Below, piece by piece: positions 22,768 through 32,240 of a stretch of DNA of 64,000 bases. The stretch's first letter is position 1, and every line of letters begins with the position of its first letter. The notes under the pieces are model-generated. The model saw nothing but the letters and a program-made list of their open reading frames with translations, was not told the origin of the DNA and did not search any database. Source of the DNA: Mrakia gelida (lineage: Eukaryota > Basidiomycota > Tremellomycetes > Cystofilobasidiales > Mrakiaceae); assembly GCA_024345305.1 (NCBI GenBank), contig BRON01000020.1:62001-126000 (forward strand), written 5' to 3'. The translations under genes and the position numbers were made by a program.

Positions 22768-23930
22768 ATGTCCTCCCCTTCTTCTCCTCCCATCGACTAC
22801 GACGCCGAGTACGATCGCCACGTGAAGCCTACTGCTCGGAGTCGATCTGTGTGGTGGAACAAAGGGATGGCCAAGATGAAGCAGAATCCGATGGTTCCCA
22901 TCGGTCAGTCAGACTTCCTTCTTTCCTTTCCTTGCTGTCAACGAGCGAGGCTGATTCTCAGTTCGTGCTCGTTTGGGTTATACAGCCGGCCTTGCTACTG
23001 TTTATGCCTTGTGGGGAGCTATCCAAGCGAATCGGCATCAGGATCGAGTCAAGCTTCAGAAGATGTTGAGGTACAGAGTCGGGTTGGTCCAGCTTCCTTC
23101 CTTCCTTAGTTCTCGTCTCGAGCTCCTCGCTCTCGATCTCCGAGCTCGGACTAGTCTCCGAGATCTATACATCCCACCCCTACAACCCGACTCCTCGCCG
23201 ATCTCTCTCTTCCACTCGCCCTCGCTCGCCCCTTCCTTCTTTTGCGTCGAGCTGACCTCCGTCCTTCCTCCCCTTCCCTTCCTTCCTACCCTCTGTTCCT
23301 TCTTTCAGAGCCCAAGGAGTAGCCATCCTCGCCATCATCCTCGGAGGAATCTTTTTCGAAGGCAAAACTCCCATCAGGGACATGGCCAAACTTCCAGACG
23401 AGATCAGTCGAGGAATGTCAGCTTTGGGAGGTCAGTCCAACGTCGTCCTTCCTTCCTTTCGTTCGAGGCTCAACCAACACCTCGCTAGACCAATCCCTGT
23501 CTTCATTTTGCGTCTCACAATCCTGACCCACCCGTTTCCTCCATCCTCTACCTTCCCGTTCGGTCGCTCACTCCCAGACAAAATCACCCAATCCCCCTCT
23601 CCCCTCCTCGACAGCGCTCCTCCCCCCCGTCGAGCTCCTCCCCTCCTCACACCTTCCAACCCCCTCCTCTCCTCCTCCTCCTCCTCCTCTCGCTCCCCAC
23701 CTCCAGCACCCCCAACACTCGTAGCAGGCAAGAACGGTTCCGCCCCTACCATCCTCGGAAGCGAGCTTGTAGACGACCTCGATTGGAAGGAGAAAGCGGA
23801 TGGAGGGCGAGCGAGTGCGAGGAAGGAGTTGAGGAAGAGGCAGGTGGAGGAGTTTTTGGCTAGGAAGGAGGCGGGGAGTGGGGAGGCTCCGGGTCATGCG
23901 CATGCTCATCCTGGGGCTGCTGGGCAGTAG
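22768..23930 (+). CDS. RCF1: HIG1-domain respiratory supercomplex factor, RCF1-like
   Basis: Four exons: 22768-22903, 22986-23070, 23309-23430, 23578-23930; about 231 residues. After a short hydrophilic N-terminus the protein has the HIG1 hallmark: Lys-x-Asn-Pro-Met-Val-Pro-Ile, then two transmembrane helices separated by a basic loop (Gln-Asp-Arg-Val-Lys-Leu-Gln) and an RAQG motif opening the second helix. The C-terminal half is Ser/Pro-rich, then charged with a predicted coiled coil and a His/Ala-rich tail. RCF1 proteins sit in the mitochondrial inner membrane and help assemble cytochrome oxidase and complex III-IV supercomplexes. RCF1 rather than RCF2 is favoured by the single HIG1 domain; the exact ortholog is inference. 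Confidence 0.85.
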
Positions 23931-24492
23931 GGTGGTGGAGCGAGAGGGAGGAGAGGTCGAGAGAGCTTCGCCCTCGTCGTCGCGAGGGTTGTCCTTTTCG
24001 GAGCACCTGTGGGTGGTGTAGACTAGACTACTCTTCTTGTATATCACTATGGTGCACTTGCAAACGAAACTCTCTCGCCTAGCCTTCCCTTCTCCTGGTT
24101 GCGTGTTCCGACGAACATCGACGCGTCTCGTCCGTTCCCTCCGCCTTCCGCTCTCTCCCGTCTACGTCTCTTTTCATCACCCACTCGCCCCCACACTCCC
24201 AGAAAGCTCACACAACTTCAACCCCATCCAGATCCAAGAAGCGAGAAAACAAAACGAATCCAAGAAAGAAAAACGAACGCGAGTCGAAGAGGGTCGTGCG
24301 TCTCCTGGACGATGTTCCTGCGCCTCGGACTGAACTACTACAATACTTTAGAGAAGGAAACAGAGGGGGTGGGCACGAGTGAGCGCTAGAGTAGACTATC
24401 CAAGAAGACGAAAGACTGGACCGGGGAGCAAGATGGAGTATGGAGTAGGGTTGAGGGAGTTAAGGGGAAGGGAGGGAGGTCGTAAGATTGAG

Positions 24493-24524
<32 letters not shown>

Positions 24525-24594
24525 GCAGCGAATAAAGAAAGCGAGGGGAAACAGTCGGGAGAGGAGAGCGAGAGAGATGAAGAGAGTGGTGAGA
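23931..24594. other. Convergent intergenic region with a GA repeat
   Basis: Two 3' flanks meet. A GACGCGTC-type palindrome lies near 24118 and a GA microsatellite at 24496-24524. No coding signal was seen. Confidence 0.45.
24496..24524. repeat. (GA)n microsatellite
   Basis: An uninterrupted GA run of about 14 units lies just beyond the stop codon of the Fus1-like gene, probably within its 3'UTR. Confidence 0.85.
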
Positions 24595-27021
24595 TCAGAG
24601 GTGCGTTCCCGAAGCACCTCCTTGATCGAGGTAGGCTCCAGCGGCACGAACGCTATCCATCAAGGACGAGCGACGTTCGGTTCGTTCTGAAGGGGTGAGG
24701 GAGGTTGCTGTTCGGGATCTGGATGACGAGGTGGACGCGAAGAAAGCGGGGTTAGCGTCGAAGAGGTGGCTCGGGGAGACAAGACGCGACGAAACGAAAC
24801 GAAACGAAACGAGGAAAACTCACCTCGGAATCCCACTAACGTGCAGTCCACCAAACTCTCCCGACGAACTCGAAGCTCCAGCCACACCACTAGGACCCAA
24901 CTCGCTCCTCATCACCTCCCTTTCGGTTCCATCCTCGTCCCTGACCACAACGCTCAACGGTCGTCCCTTGTTGTCCTCGTATCCGACGGCGAATCCGAAC
25001 GTGGGAGGAGGAGCGAGAGGGTGATCGTTCTCGTCGAGGGCTTCCTGATGTTTGGAGTTGTTCGCGTACTGGGAGGAGCGGTCGGCGGAGGAGGGGTCGT
25101 AGAGGTTGGAGGAGGAGAAGGATTGGGAAGGGATTTGGGGGAGGTTGCGAGGTTGAGAGGGAGGAGAAGGAGGGAGAGCGTTGGATGGGAGGGAGGAGGG
25201 AAGGGCTAGGCAGTCGCCTGGTTGAGGTGGAAAGATTGAGAAGGAAGTGAAGGGGAGGAGGAAGGAAAGGAGCGAGGTCAGCGAAAGCGAGACGCGTCGT
25301 CGTCGGTCGAGACTTCGAAGAGCGAACCCGAGAAGAAGAGAGAGAGGGAACGTACGAGGAACAACACCTCTCTCCTTCGTGCCAGGGTTCGAGCAAAGAC
25401 TCCAACCGTCCTCGTAACTCTGATGGACTCTCAGGAGGATGAACGGCACAATCGCGAGCTCATCCTCGAGTGTCGCCTTGAATCCTCGCACGACCCTCAT
25501 CTCCACTCCTTCCTCGTCCAAAGCACCTCCTGCAACCAAAGCACCTCCCAACGACGGATCGCCTCCCACCCCAGCCATCGCCTGAGCCTCGAGAGGAGAG
25601 GGATCCTGGTACGGGTCGTGTTGCGGTTGAGCGTCGTAGGGTTGTTGCTGGTTGCTGTTGTAGTAGGATTGTTGCTGCTGAGGAGGAGGAGGAGGAGGTT
25701 GGCCGTAGGGCGAAGGGGATCGGAAGTACTCGTCTTGAGGGTTGGTGTAGGAGGGAGAGTATGGTTGTTGTTGGTTGTTGTTGGCGAAGGAAGGGGAGGG
25801 ACCTCGTTGGACGAGGTATTGTTGCGACGCTGAGTGAGGAGGCGCGAACCCTCCTGGAGAGTAGGCCTGCTGAGGTGGGTAGCCCTGAGAGGTCGAGGAA
25901 AGGAGGTAGACAGAGAGGGGAGTCAGTTGAGATCAAAAGAGGAGAGAGGGACGTGTCGAGGACGATCTTCGAAAGAGGCGTCGTCGCGAGCAACGAGAGG
26001 AGGGTCAAACAAGAAGGCAAGGGAGGAGCACTCACAGAAGCATCGTATCCTCCAGCCGATCCCCACCCTCCGTCGTTCACAGCCATAGGGGGCTGCTGCA
26101 GACTCGCTTCACTTCCAGCGTACATAGCTCCAGCTCCAGAGCTCGCCCCGTAGATCCCACCCATCCCCGATCCAGCTCGACCCGAAGGTCGCTCTCCTCT
26201 CCCGAGAGCCTGAACGAACCTCTCGTCCCCTACGCCAGGCTGATCCTTCTCGATATGGGGCGAGGCAGGATCTCCACCTTTCCCGTACCCATCAAGCTCG
26301 TGGGTCCGATCCGTTCTGTCCCTCCTCCCGTCGCGTCGTCGTCGAAGGAGGAACCCAACGGCGACGATCAAAGCTATGGCTGAAGCGACGACGATTCCGG
26401 CGATGATGAGAGATTTGGCTAAGGAGGAGAGACCTGTGGAGTCAGCTGCTGCTGAGGACGAGGCTGAGGCTGCTGAGGAGGAGGAGGCGAGGGTTGAGGA
26501 GGCTCGGAGGGAGGAGGTTGAGACGCGGGAGGAGGAGGAGCTCGCGCGAGAGGAGGAAGTTCTGGATGCGACCGAGGAGGTCGTGGAGGAGGCGATGGAG
26601 GACGAGGTTGTCGAGGATATGATGGAGGAGGTGGAGGAAGAGGTGGCTGAAGGGTTGGATAGCAGCGATAGGAAGGGAGGGAAGGGGAAGGAAGGAAGGA
26701 GAGGTGAGAGTTCGTTAGCTCGCATTCGACGAGAGCGGTGTTGACGTCCCTTCCCTTCCCTTTGATTCCTCCTCTCCCTCAGACCGTTCGAGATTCTGTA
26801 GATGGAAGTAAGGGTGCTCACCTTTGGAAGAAGATACCGCTGAGCTGGAGGATATGCTGGTTGTAGAAGGGACGGCGACGACGGCCCTTGTCGTGGTCGT
26901 GACCAGAGCTCCAGAAACAAGAGAGCTGGGAAAGAGGAGGAGCAAAGGAACGCGTCAATCCAACTGACAGACCATGATCCAAAGGGGAGATGGATCCTTG
27001 AACTCACATGAGAACAGCCAT
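24595..27021 (-). CDS. Fus1-like single-pass membrane protein with SH3 domain
   Basis: Six exons on the minus strand: 27008-27021, 26822-26925, 26036-26646, 25356-25884, 24824-25217, 24595-24718; about 591 residues. The 14-nt first exon plus exon 2 encode a signal peptide. A Ser/Thr-rich ectodomain of about 100 residues follows, suited to O-mannosylation. Next come one transmembrane helix (LIIAGIVVASAIALIVAVGF) and a basic stop-transfer RRRR. The cytoplasmic part holds Tyr/Gln/Pro-rich sequence with proline runs, then an SH3-like module (ATLEDELAI...DGWSLC...ERGVVP) and a disordered tail. This order matches yeast Fus1, a cell-fusion protein, and fungal membrane SH3 proteins that organise polarity at the plasma membrane. 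Orthology to Fus1 itself cannot be shown from the sequence alone. Confidence 0.85.
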
Positions 27022-27534
27022 CCTTCAATCGGAGAGCGAAGAAGAGACTCGAGAAGGACGAAGGGAAGGGGAGGAGAGGGAGAGAGGGGAAGGGGAGGGC
27101 GAAGGGGATCAAGCGCGCGTCGAAGAAGGGAGAGGTTTCGTTTCCCTTTGCGTTCAGAGAGGGGGGAGTGCCGAAGGAGTGTGAAGAGGTGGTAACGAGT
27201 GTGATGGAGAGAAGGCTGGGCTGAAAGAAAGAAGGGTGGGTGGGAGGTTGTTGGACGTTGGGAGGTGAGAGGAGAGAAGGGGGAGGGAGGAGAAGGAACG
27301 AAAGAAGCTCAAAGGGAAACAAACTCCCCGAGAGATGGCTCGTTTCACAATTTATAATCTGAAAATCATTTTTCACAATCCAATTTAGGAAGGCCGTGAT
27401 GAGCATGAAGAAGGCTTGTTGAAAAAATATGTCTGGACTGGACGAAGGCGGATTCAGACGCCCTCTTGAAAGAGGTTGACCTCCGACCTCGTTTCGCCTC
27501 GAACCACCATCATCTCCTTCCTTCTCTTTCTTCC
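27022..27534. promoter_or_regulatory. Divergent upstream region
   Basis: Contains the promoters of the Fus1-like gene (minus) and the MYND-finger gene (plus). A purine-rich stretch (27050-27320) is the CT-rich leader of the minus gene. An AT-richer island lies at 27340-27440. Confidence 0.45.
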
Positions 27535-28804
27535 ATGTCTCTCAGTCTCACGCCCACCGAGTTCGCTCATATCCTCGATTTATCGCCTGGGATGGACGCT
27601 CCCCCTGGAAGGATCATGGCCTACGACACGCTCGTGTTGCATCGAGAGCGAGTACGTTCTTGCCTTAGACCTTCCTTTCTTCCTTCCTGTTTGACCATCG
27701 CTCACCGCCGTGCATCCTCCCTCCCAGTTCCACAACTTGCCTCGCGTCTGGGGAGATGCGCGTACAGTCTTCTGGGTAAGCTCAACTCTCCCGTCTCGGT
27801 CTCCCTCTTTCCAACGCCAACTTTCCCGTCCCTTTCTCAACCCAGAGCGAGGTCGCGGCCACCTACCTCCCCTCCTTTCTCAGAACGCTCATCTACGGCG
27901 AGTTCGAGCTCACCGACGCCGATGTTGTCGATTTGTTCTCCTACTACGTGTGCTGGGGGATGGCTTTGATCGTCGAGTGCAGAGGGTCGAACGGGAGGTT
28001 CATTCGAGGACAGCCGCAGTAGACCTTCGACCTCTTCGTCTCGTTGGTGGACAAGATCTCGTTTCTGCCTGCTGAGGCCTTCCAGGTACGCTCCCAGTAT
28101 ACCGAGTCTTTGTTTCTCGATCGAAGGGCAGGTTGCTGATCCATCCGTCTTCTCAAGTCGATTACGCCAGCTCAGCTCTCGCAGACTACGTCCTCGCCTG
28201 TCTCTACGGCTTCCACACCAACCTGAGATCGCTATCCGAGACTGGAGCCATCCCCATTCCCTCCCTCTCCACTAGGATCCGACTTCGAGAGGTGTACCCT
28301 TTCTTCGAGGAGGAGAGCCATCTCAGGACGGGCGGGCTGAAGCGGAACTACAAAGCGATCCTCGAAACCATCCCTCTCGTCGCAAGTGGTGCGCCTCTCG
28401 CTCCTCCGGGCTACTCACCGCGGGACTTCAGGTACTGGTGGTCTTGCCAGTGGACTCGAACTCCTTTCGGTACGACCCTTCCTCCGCTTATCGAGCCGTC
28501 CGCTCTTGCGTCGTGTGTGGAGCTCGGAGATGGTCAAGCTATGAAGGCTTGCAGTCGAGTGAGTCCTCCTCTTCCTTGTTTGCTATCTTCATCGTTGTTC
28601 TCTCCGGCTGACTCTCTTTCGATTATCTCTCATCAGTGCTACACCGTCCGATACTGCTTAAGAGGTCCGTCTCGACGACGCGTCGCTGCTCTTCCTTTCA
28701 CCGAGCTGATCTGAGCCCCTTTCGTCTCGTTTCTCTTTTCATCAGAGCACCAACGACGGGACTGGAAGTTTCACAAGCTCGAATGCTTCCCGCCTAGTTG
28801 GTAA
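27535..28804 (+). CDS. MYND zinc-finger protein, frame interrupted (possible pseudogene)
   Basis: Exons traced by protein logic: 27535-27651, 27728-27775, 27846-28085, 28158-28558, 28637-28664, 28746-28804. The C-terminus is a MYND finger built across the last three exons: Cys-x-Glu-Leu near its start, then CSRCYTVRYC, and a closing His-Lys-Leu-Glu-Cys. The preceding 300 residues are alpha-helical and resemble those of other fungal MYND proteins of unknown role. Exon 3 has an in-frame TAG at 28020-28022. The junction of exons 3 and 4 also does not keep frame: exon 3 ends in phase 0, but the coding frame after the CAAG at 28157 needs one more base. The TAG could be removed by a non-consensus 51-nt intron (27972-28022), but the second problem remains. 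A related MYND gene lies at 47798-49165. Confidence 0.6.
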
Positions 28805-29091
28805 CGAGGGTCGGTGGGAGGGGACGGAAGGCGAGACTTGGAGTGACCAGGAAGGATTTATGACGCTTTCTTCTCGAAGATCTTTTCGGCTGCAAACCAG
28901 AATCTCCGCGAGAGTTTACAAACATAAGACCTATATCGATTCTGCGAGAAAGATACTCTCAGGTCATCTTCATCCCCCTGCAAGCTGAACAGCTCTCTTC
29001 GAAAACGCAGAAGCGCAAGCTCAACTCCCCTTCCTTCTCCCCCATCCCCCATCATCACGCCGTCCCCTCACCTTTTCAAGCGAAATCTACC

Positions 29092-29678
29092 ATGTCCACC
29101 ACTCCAGCTTCCTCCATCTCCTCCAAGACTCTCGGTCGAACGATGTCCTCCTCCTCCTCGAGAACTGCAGCTCCTTCAGCTTCTCCAGCTCCTTCGTCGA
29201 CGCCCGTGCCAGATCAGCGGAGCAGCTTCCCTTCTCCCTCGGGTCCGAGAGCGGGATCTGGGTTCTCAGGAGGTGAGTTGGGAACTGCCTTAGCGTTGTC
29301 GTAGCTAGGATATAGTCTAAGAGACGGCTGAAGGAGCAGGAGAACGGAAGGAGAACGAGCGATGAGCTCGAGCTGACCGTTCTCCTCCCTCCCACCATTC
29401 CTGCTGTCGTCCCCTCCCAGGCTTGAGCTCCTCCCTTCTCAGATCATCGCTCTCAGCATCTCACGGGACTCCTTCATCTCCTACCGTACGTGTACTCTGC
29501 TCGCGTTCCAAGGCACTAGCAAAGAGCTCGTGAGCGAGCGCGAGCTGACCTCCTCCTCCACCTCCTTCGACTCCAGCGACAAACGAATCCCAACCTCCCA
29601 CGAGCGGATCCCTCGATAACGACGTGCTTCGATCGATCCAAGGATGAGGAGCTCTGGAGGCTCTGGAGCGGGAAGTGA
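29092..29678 (+). CDS. Small Ser-rich protein with an acidic Trp-containing C-terminus
   Basis: Three exons: 29092-29272, 29421-29485, 29577-29678; about 115 residues. The first 80 residues are Ser/Thr/Pro-rich and probably disordered. The last 20 contain a Cys-Phe-Asp-x-Ser-Lys-Asp-Glu-Glu-Leu-Trp motif ending Trp-Ser-Gly-Lys, which looks like a short conserved interaction peptide. I do not recognise the family. The start is the first ATG and follows a CT-rich leader. Splice signals are canonical, with a CTGAC before each acceptor. Confidence 0.6.
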
Positions 29679-30022
29679 ACATGGCTGGGTGAAGTTACGA
29701 TCTTGATGTCTTGTGAAACGAACCAGGAGCGACCGAGGGAGAGGGAACGAGCTGATCTCGACGTCCTCCTCTACCTCTTCCTTCTCGTTTCAGAGTCGAT
29801 CAAGTAGACAGAAGCAGACGCTCTCCTTCGGCGTGTCAAAACAAACCCTCAAGCTCATTCAACACTCGGAGGCGCGGCTGACTTCTTTCTCCTCGTTCCT
29901 CTCCGCCCTTCACGTCCCTCTCCGTTCAAAGACGCTCTACCTCAACCTCCTCTTTCATTTCCCCTCTCCACTCTCCACTCCTCAACCCCAACCACCACCT
30001 CCTCCCCCTTCCCTCTCAGACC
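29679..30022. other. Intergenic between two same-strand genes
   Basis: No coding signal. The last 100 bases form a CT/C-rich leader for the next gene. Confidence 0.45.
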
Positions 30023-31528
30023 ATGGACTCCCCACCCAGCCGCTCCTCTATCAACTTCTCCCGTCCGCTTCGTGGTCAGCTCGAACCTCCTCCTCCCCCT
30101 CCTCCTCAGTTCGCCTTCCCCATCGCTTCAAGCTCGAGGTCGTCGAGAAGGACAAGACAGGAGGTTCTCGACCCTTCTTATGCTGTCAGATCTAGACCTC
30201 GTGTTGTTGGTGAGCTCTCGCCCTTGTACCTTCCCGTCCTTCCGTTACTATTCGCTGACCTCCCTTCGTCGTCCTCCAGCTGCTCCCTCTCTCCCTCCCT
30301 CGCCAATCACCACCTCTTTCCCCTCGAGCTCAAGCTCGCTCTCTCGAGACCTTCGAAGACTCCACCGTCGACAAACAAGTCTACTCTCCAAGCCCTCTGC
30401 TCTCTCACCGGTTCGTTTCCTCTTCCTTCTCTCTGTCTCCCGCTCGTCTCTGGCTCACGCGTCGCTCATCTTTCTTCAGGCCGAGCTCCTCTCCCTTCAA
30501 GTCACCCAGCAAGACATCGTCGAGACTCAAGCTCAGCTCAGAGATCGACCTATCGCTTCGCTTCCCTTCCCTCTAGGCGGCGTTTGGAACGGAGATGGAG
30601 AGGAAGGGTCGGACGAGTTTGGGATCATGCCTCGGAACGGGGGAGGAGTGAAGGAGGGAACGTCGAGGTTGGGGTCGATAGGTGAGCTTCGTTTCCTTCC
30701 TGCTTGCGTTCCTCGCCTGAGGCTGAAGCTGACTTCGTTCGACTCGTTTTCGTTGTTGGCAGCTGTTGACTCGCTAACTACAACGAGACGCTCGACCTCG
30801 AGTCGAAAGCGAGGAAGTCCTGTTCGAGCGATTCACCACGGGAAGGAAGGGGCGAAACCGAGACCTTGTAAGTCAAACACCTCCACTTCTCCTGTGCCTC
30901 GAGCTCTGACTGAGGTGCTTTGTTGGTTGTGCGTGTAGACGGAAGGAAGGACAAGACCAGCGAAGGGTCGACCTCCCCGACGACGACGCGTCCTCGAAGT
31001 CGTACCCCTCTCCTCGTCTCCCAATGTTTCAGCAACTTCCTTCAACCTCGACCTTCTTCTTCTTCAATGAACAAGAACAACAAGAGTGAGTGCGCTTCTC
31101 CTTCCTTCCTTCCTTGTTGATCGTTCTCGTTCGCGGCGCTGACGTTCATTCGTTGCCTCTCGTTCGATCTCTCAGGACCTTCCTCTCCCTCTTCCCAACC
31201 CACTTCGCCTCCTCCTCCGCAAAAACGAGCGAAACGTAAGTGAGCATTCTTTTTCTCTGCCTTCTCTTTCGCTCCTCCTTCTACCCTCCCCACTAACCCC
31301 CCCACCCCTGGACGTCTGCTTTCCACAGGAAAGTTCTCCCTTGCCTCGCTTCGAACGCACCACCACGAGTCGCCGGAGGTCGAAGCGGCGGGGGGTTCTT
31401 GTTCTGCTGGAGTTCCCGCGGGTTGGAGGAGAAAGAGGACGAGATCTAATTGGGCGGCTGGGGAGGAGGACTTCGACTTGGTGACTGGTGGGATGGCGGG
31501 TGGGAGGGAGGGAGGAGCGCGAGGTTGA
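30023..31528 (+). CDS. Unknown Ser/Pro/Arg-rich protein
   Basis: Seven exons: 30023-30209, 30280-30410, 30480-30681, 30763-30867, 30939-31085, 31176-31235, 31329-31528; about 343 residues. All phases join and most introns have CTGAC and a CAG acceptor. The N-terminus has a run of prolines. The only ordered-looking part is a helical segment at the start of exon 3 (Ala-Glu-Leu-Leu-Ser-Leu-Gln...Gln-Leu-Arg-Asp). The rest is basic and low in complexity, with Ser/Pro/Thr-Arg motifs that could be kinase sites. I do not recognise any domain and infer a disordered, possibly nuclear or cytoskeletal protein. Confidence 0.65.
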
Positions 31529-32240
31529 GTTGAGTTGAGCCGGGAGAGGGTTAGAGATCTATGCTTACGATTATGCGCTTCGTGACGTGAACGCTTGTGG
31601 CTCCTTCGATGCAACTTGGTCGGGCTTTGAGGAAGGTCTCAATGCCGAGGGACAGAAGAAGACGCCAGACGACGACGACGCGTCGACGGCTTGAAGTTGA
31701 TCGTCTTCATCAGAGATGGACTGGGTTGTTTGTGCTTTAGACGGTTATTCATACTGAGAGAAAGACATGGTGATGCAGCCGAAAAGAGGTTGTCTGTCTG
31801 TATTGCGGCTTCAATCGGAGCTGGTTCAGAATTGAGACGCGGTGGGCGGAGAACCAACGAACTGTTTCGCGAGTTTGTCGTCGCCCAGCTTGGGAACGTT
31901 GATACTCAGCGAGGGATGAACGACATGGGAAGAAGTTCGTGCTCTTCGGGGTGCAGTTAACCTCAAAAAACGGCTTGGGAAGGCAGTCGAAGCTCAGGCG
32001 ACGCGTCAGTAACTCGACCTTCGCTGCTATCGCTTTCGAAGATTTTCGCTCGCGGGTCCGGTTGAGCTGAGCCCTTAGGTTCTCACGTCGTTTCTGGAGC
32101 GACTTGAGAGAATTCTCGCGAGCTCTGGGATGCCTTTCTCGGGGACTCCACCCTCAAAATTGTTGACCTCGAGCTTCCCTTCCCTCCCTCCCTCCCTCCC
32201 TTCTCACCAACACCCACCCTCTTCCCCCCACCCCTCCGCC
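31529..32240. other. Intergenic upstream of NAF1
   Basis: Two GACGCGTC palindromes (near 31678 and 31999) and a CT-rich leader (32175-32235) are visible. An in-frame ATG at 32130 could extend NAF1 by 37 residues but has a Ser/Pro-rich product and lies in leader-like sequence, so it was not used. Confidence 0.45.

Noticed and set aside
25460..27406. A 648-codon minus-strand ORF
   Set aside because: It includes the introns and part of the real Fus1-like exons. Splice signals, a signal peptide and the SH3 part give a better model.
32130..32240. Upstream in-frame ATG for NAF1
   Set aside because: It lies in CT-rich leader-like sequence and would add a Ser/Pro stretch; the ATG at 32241 has a better context.
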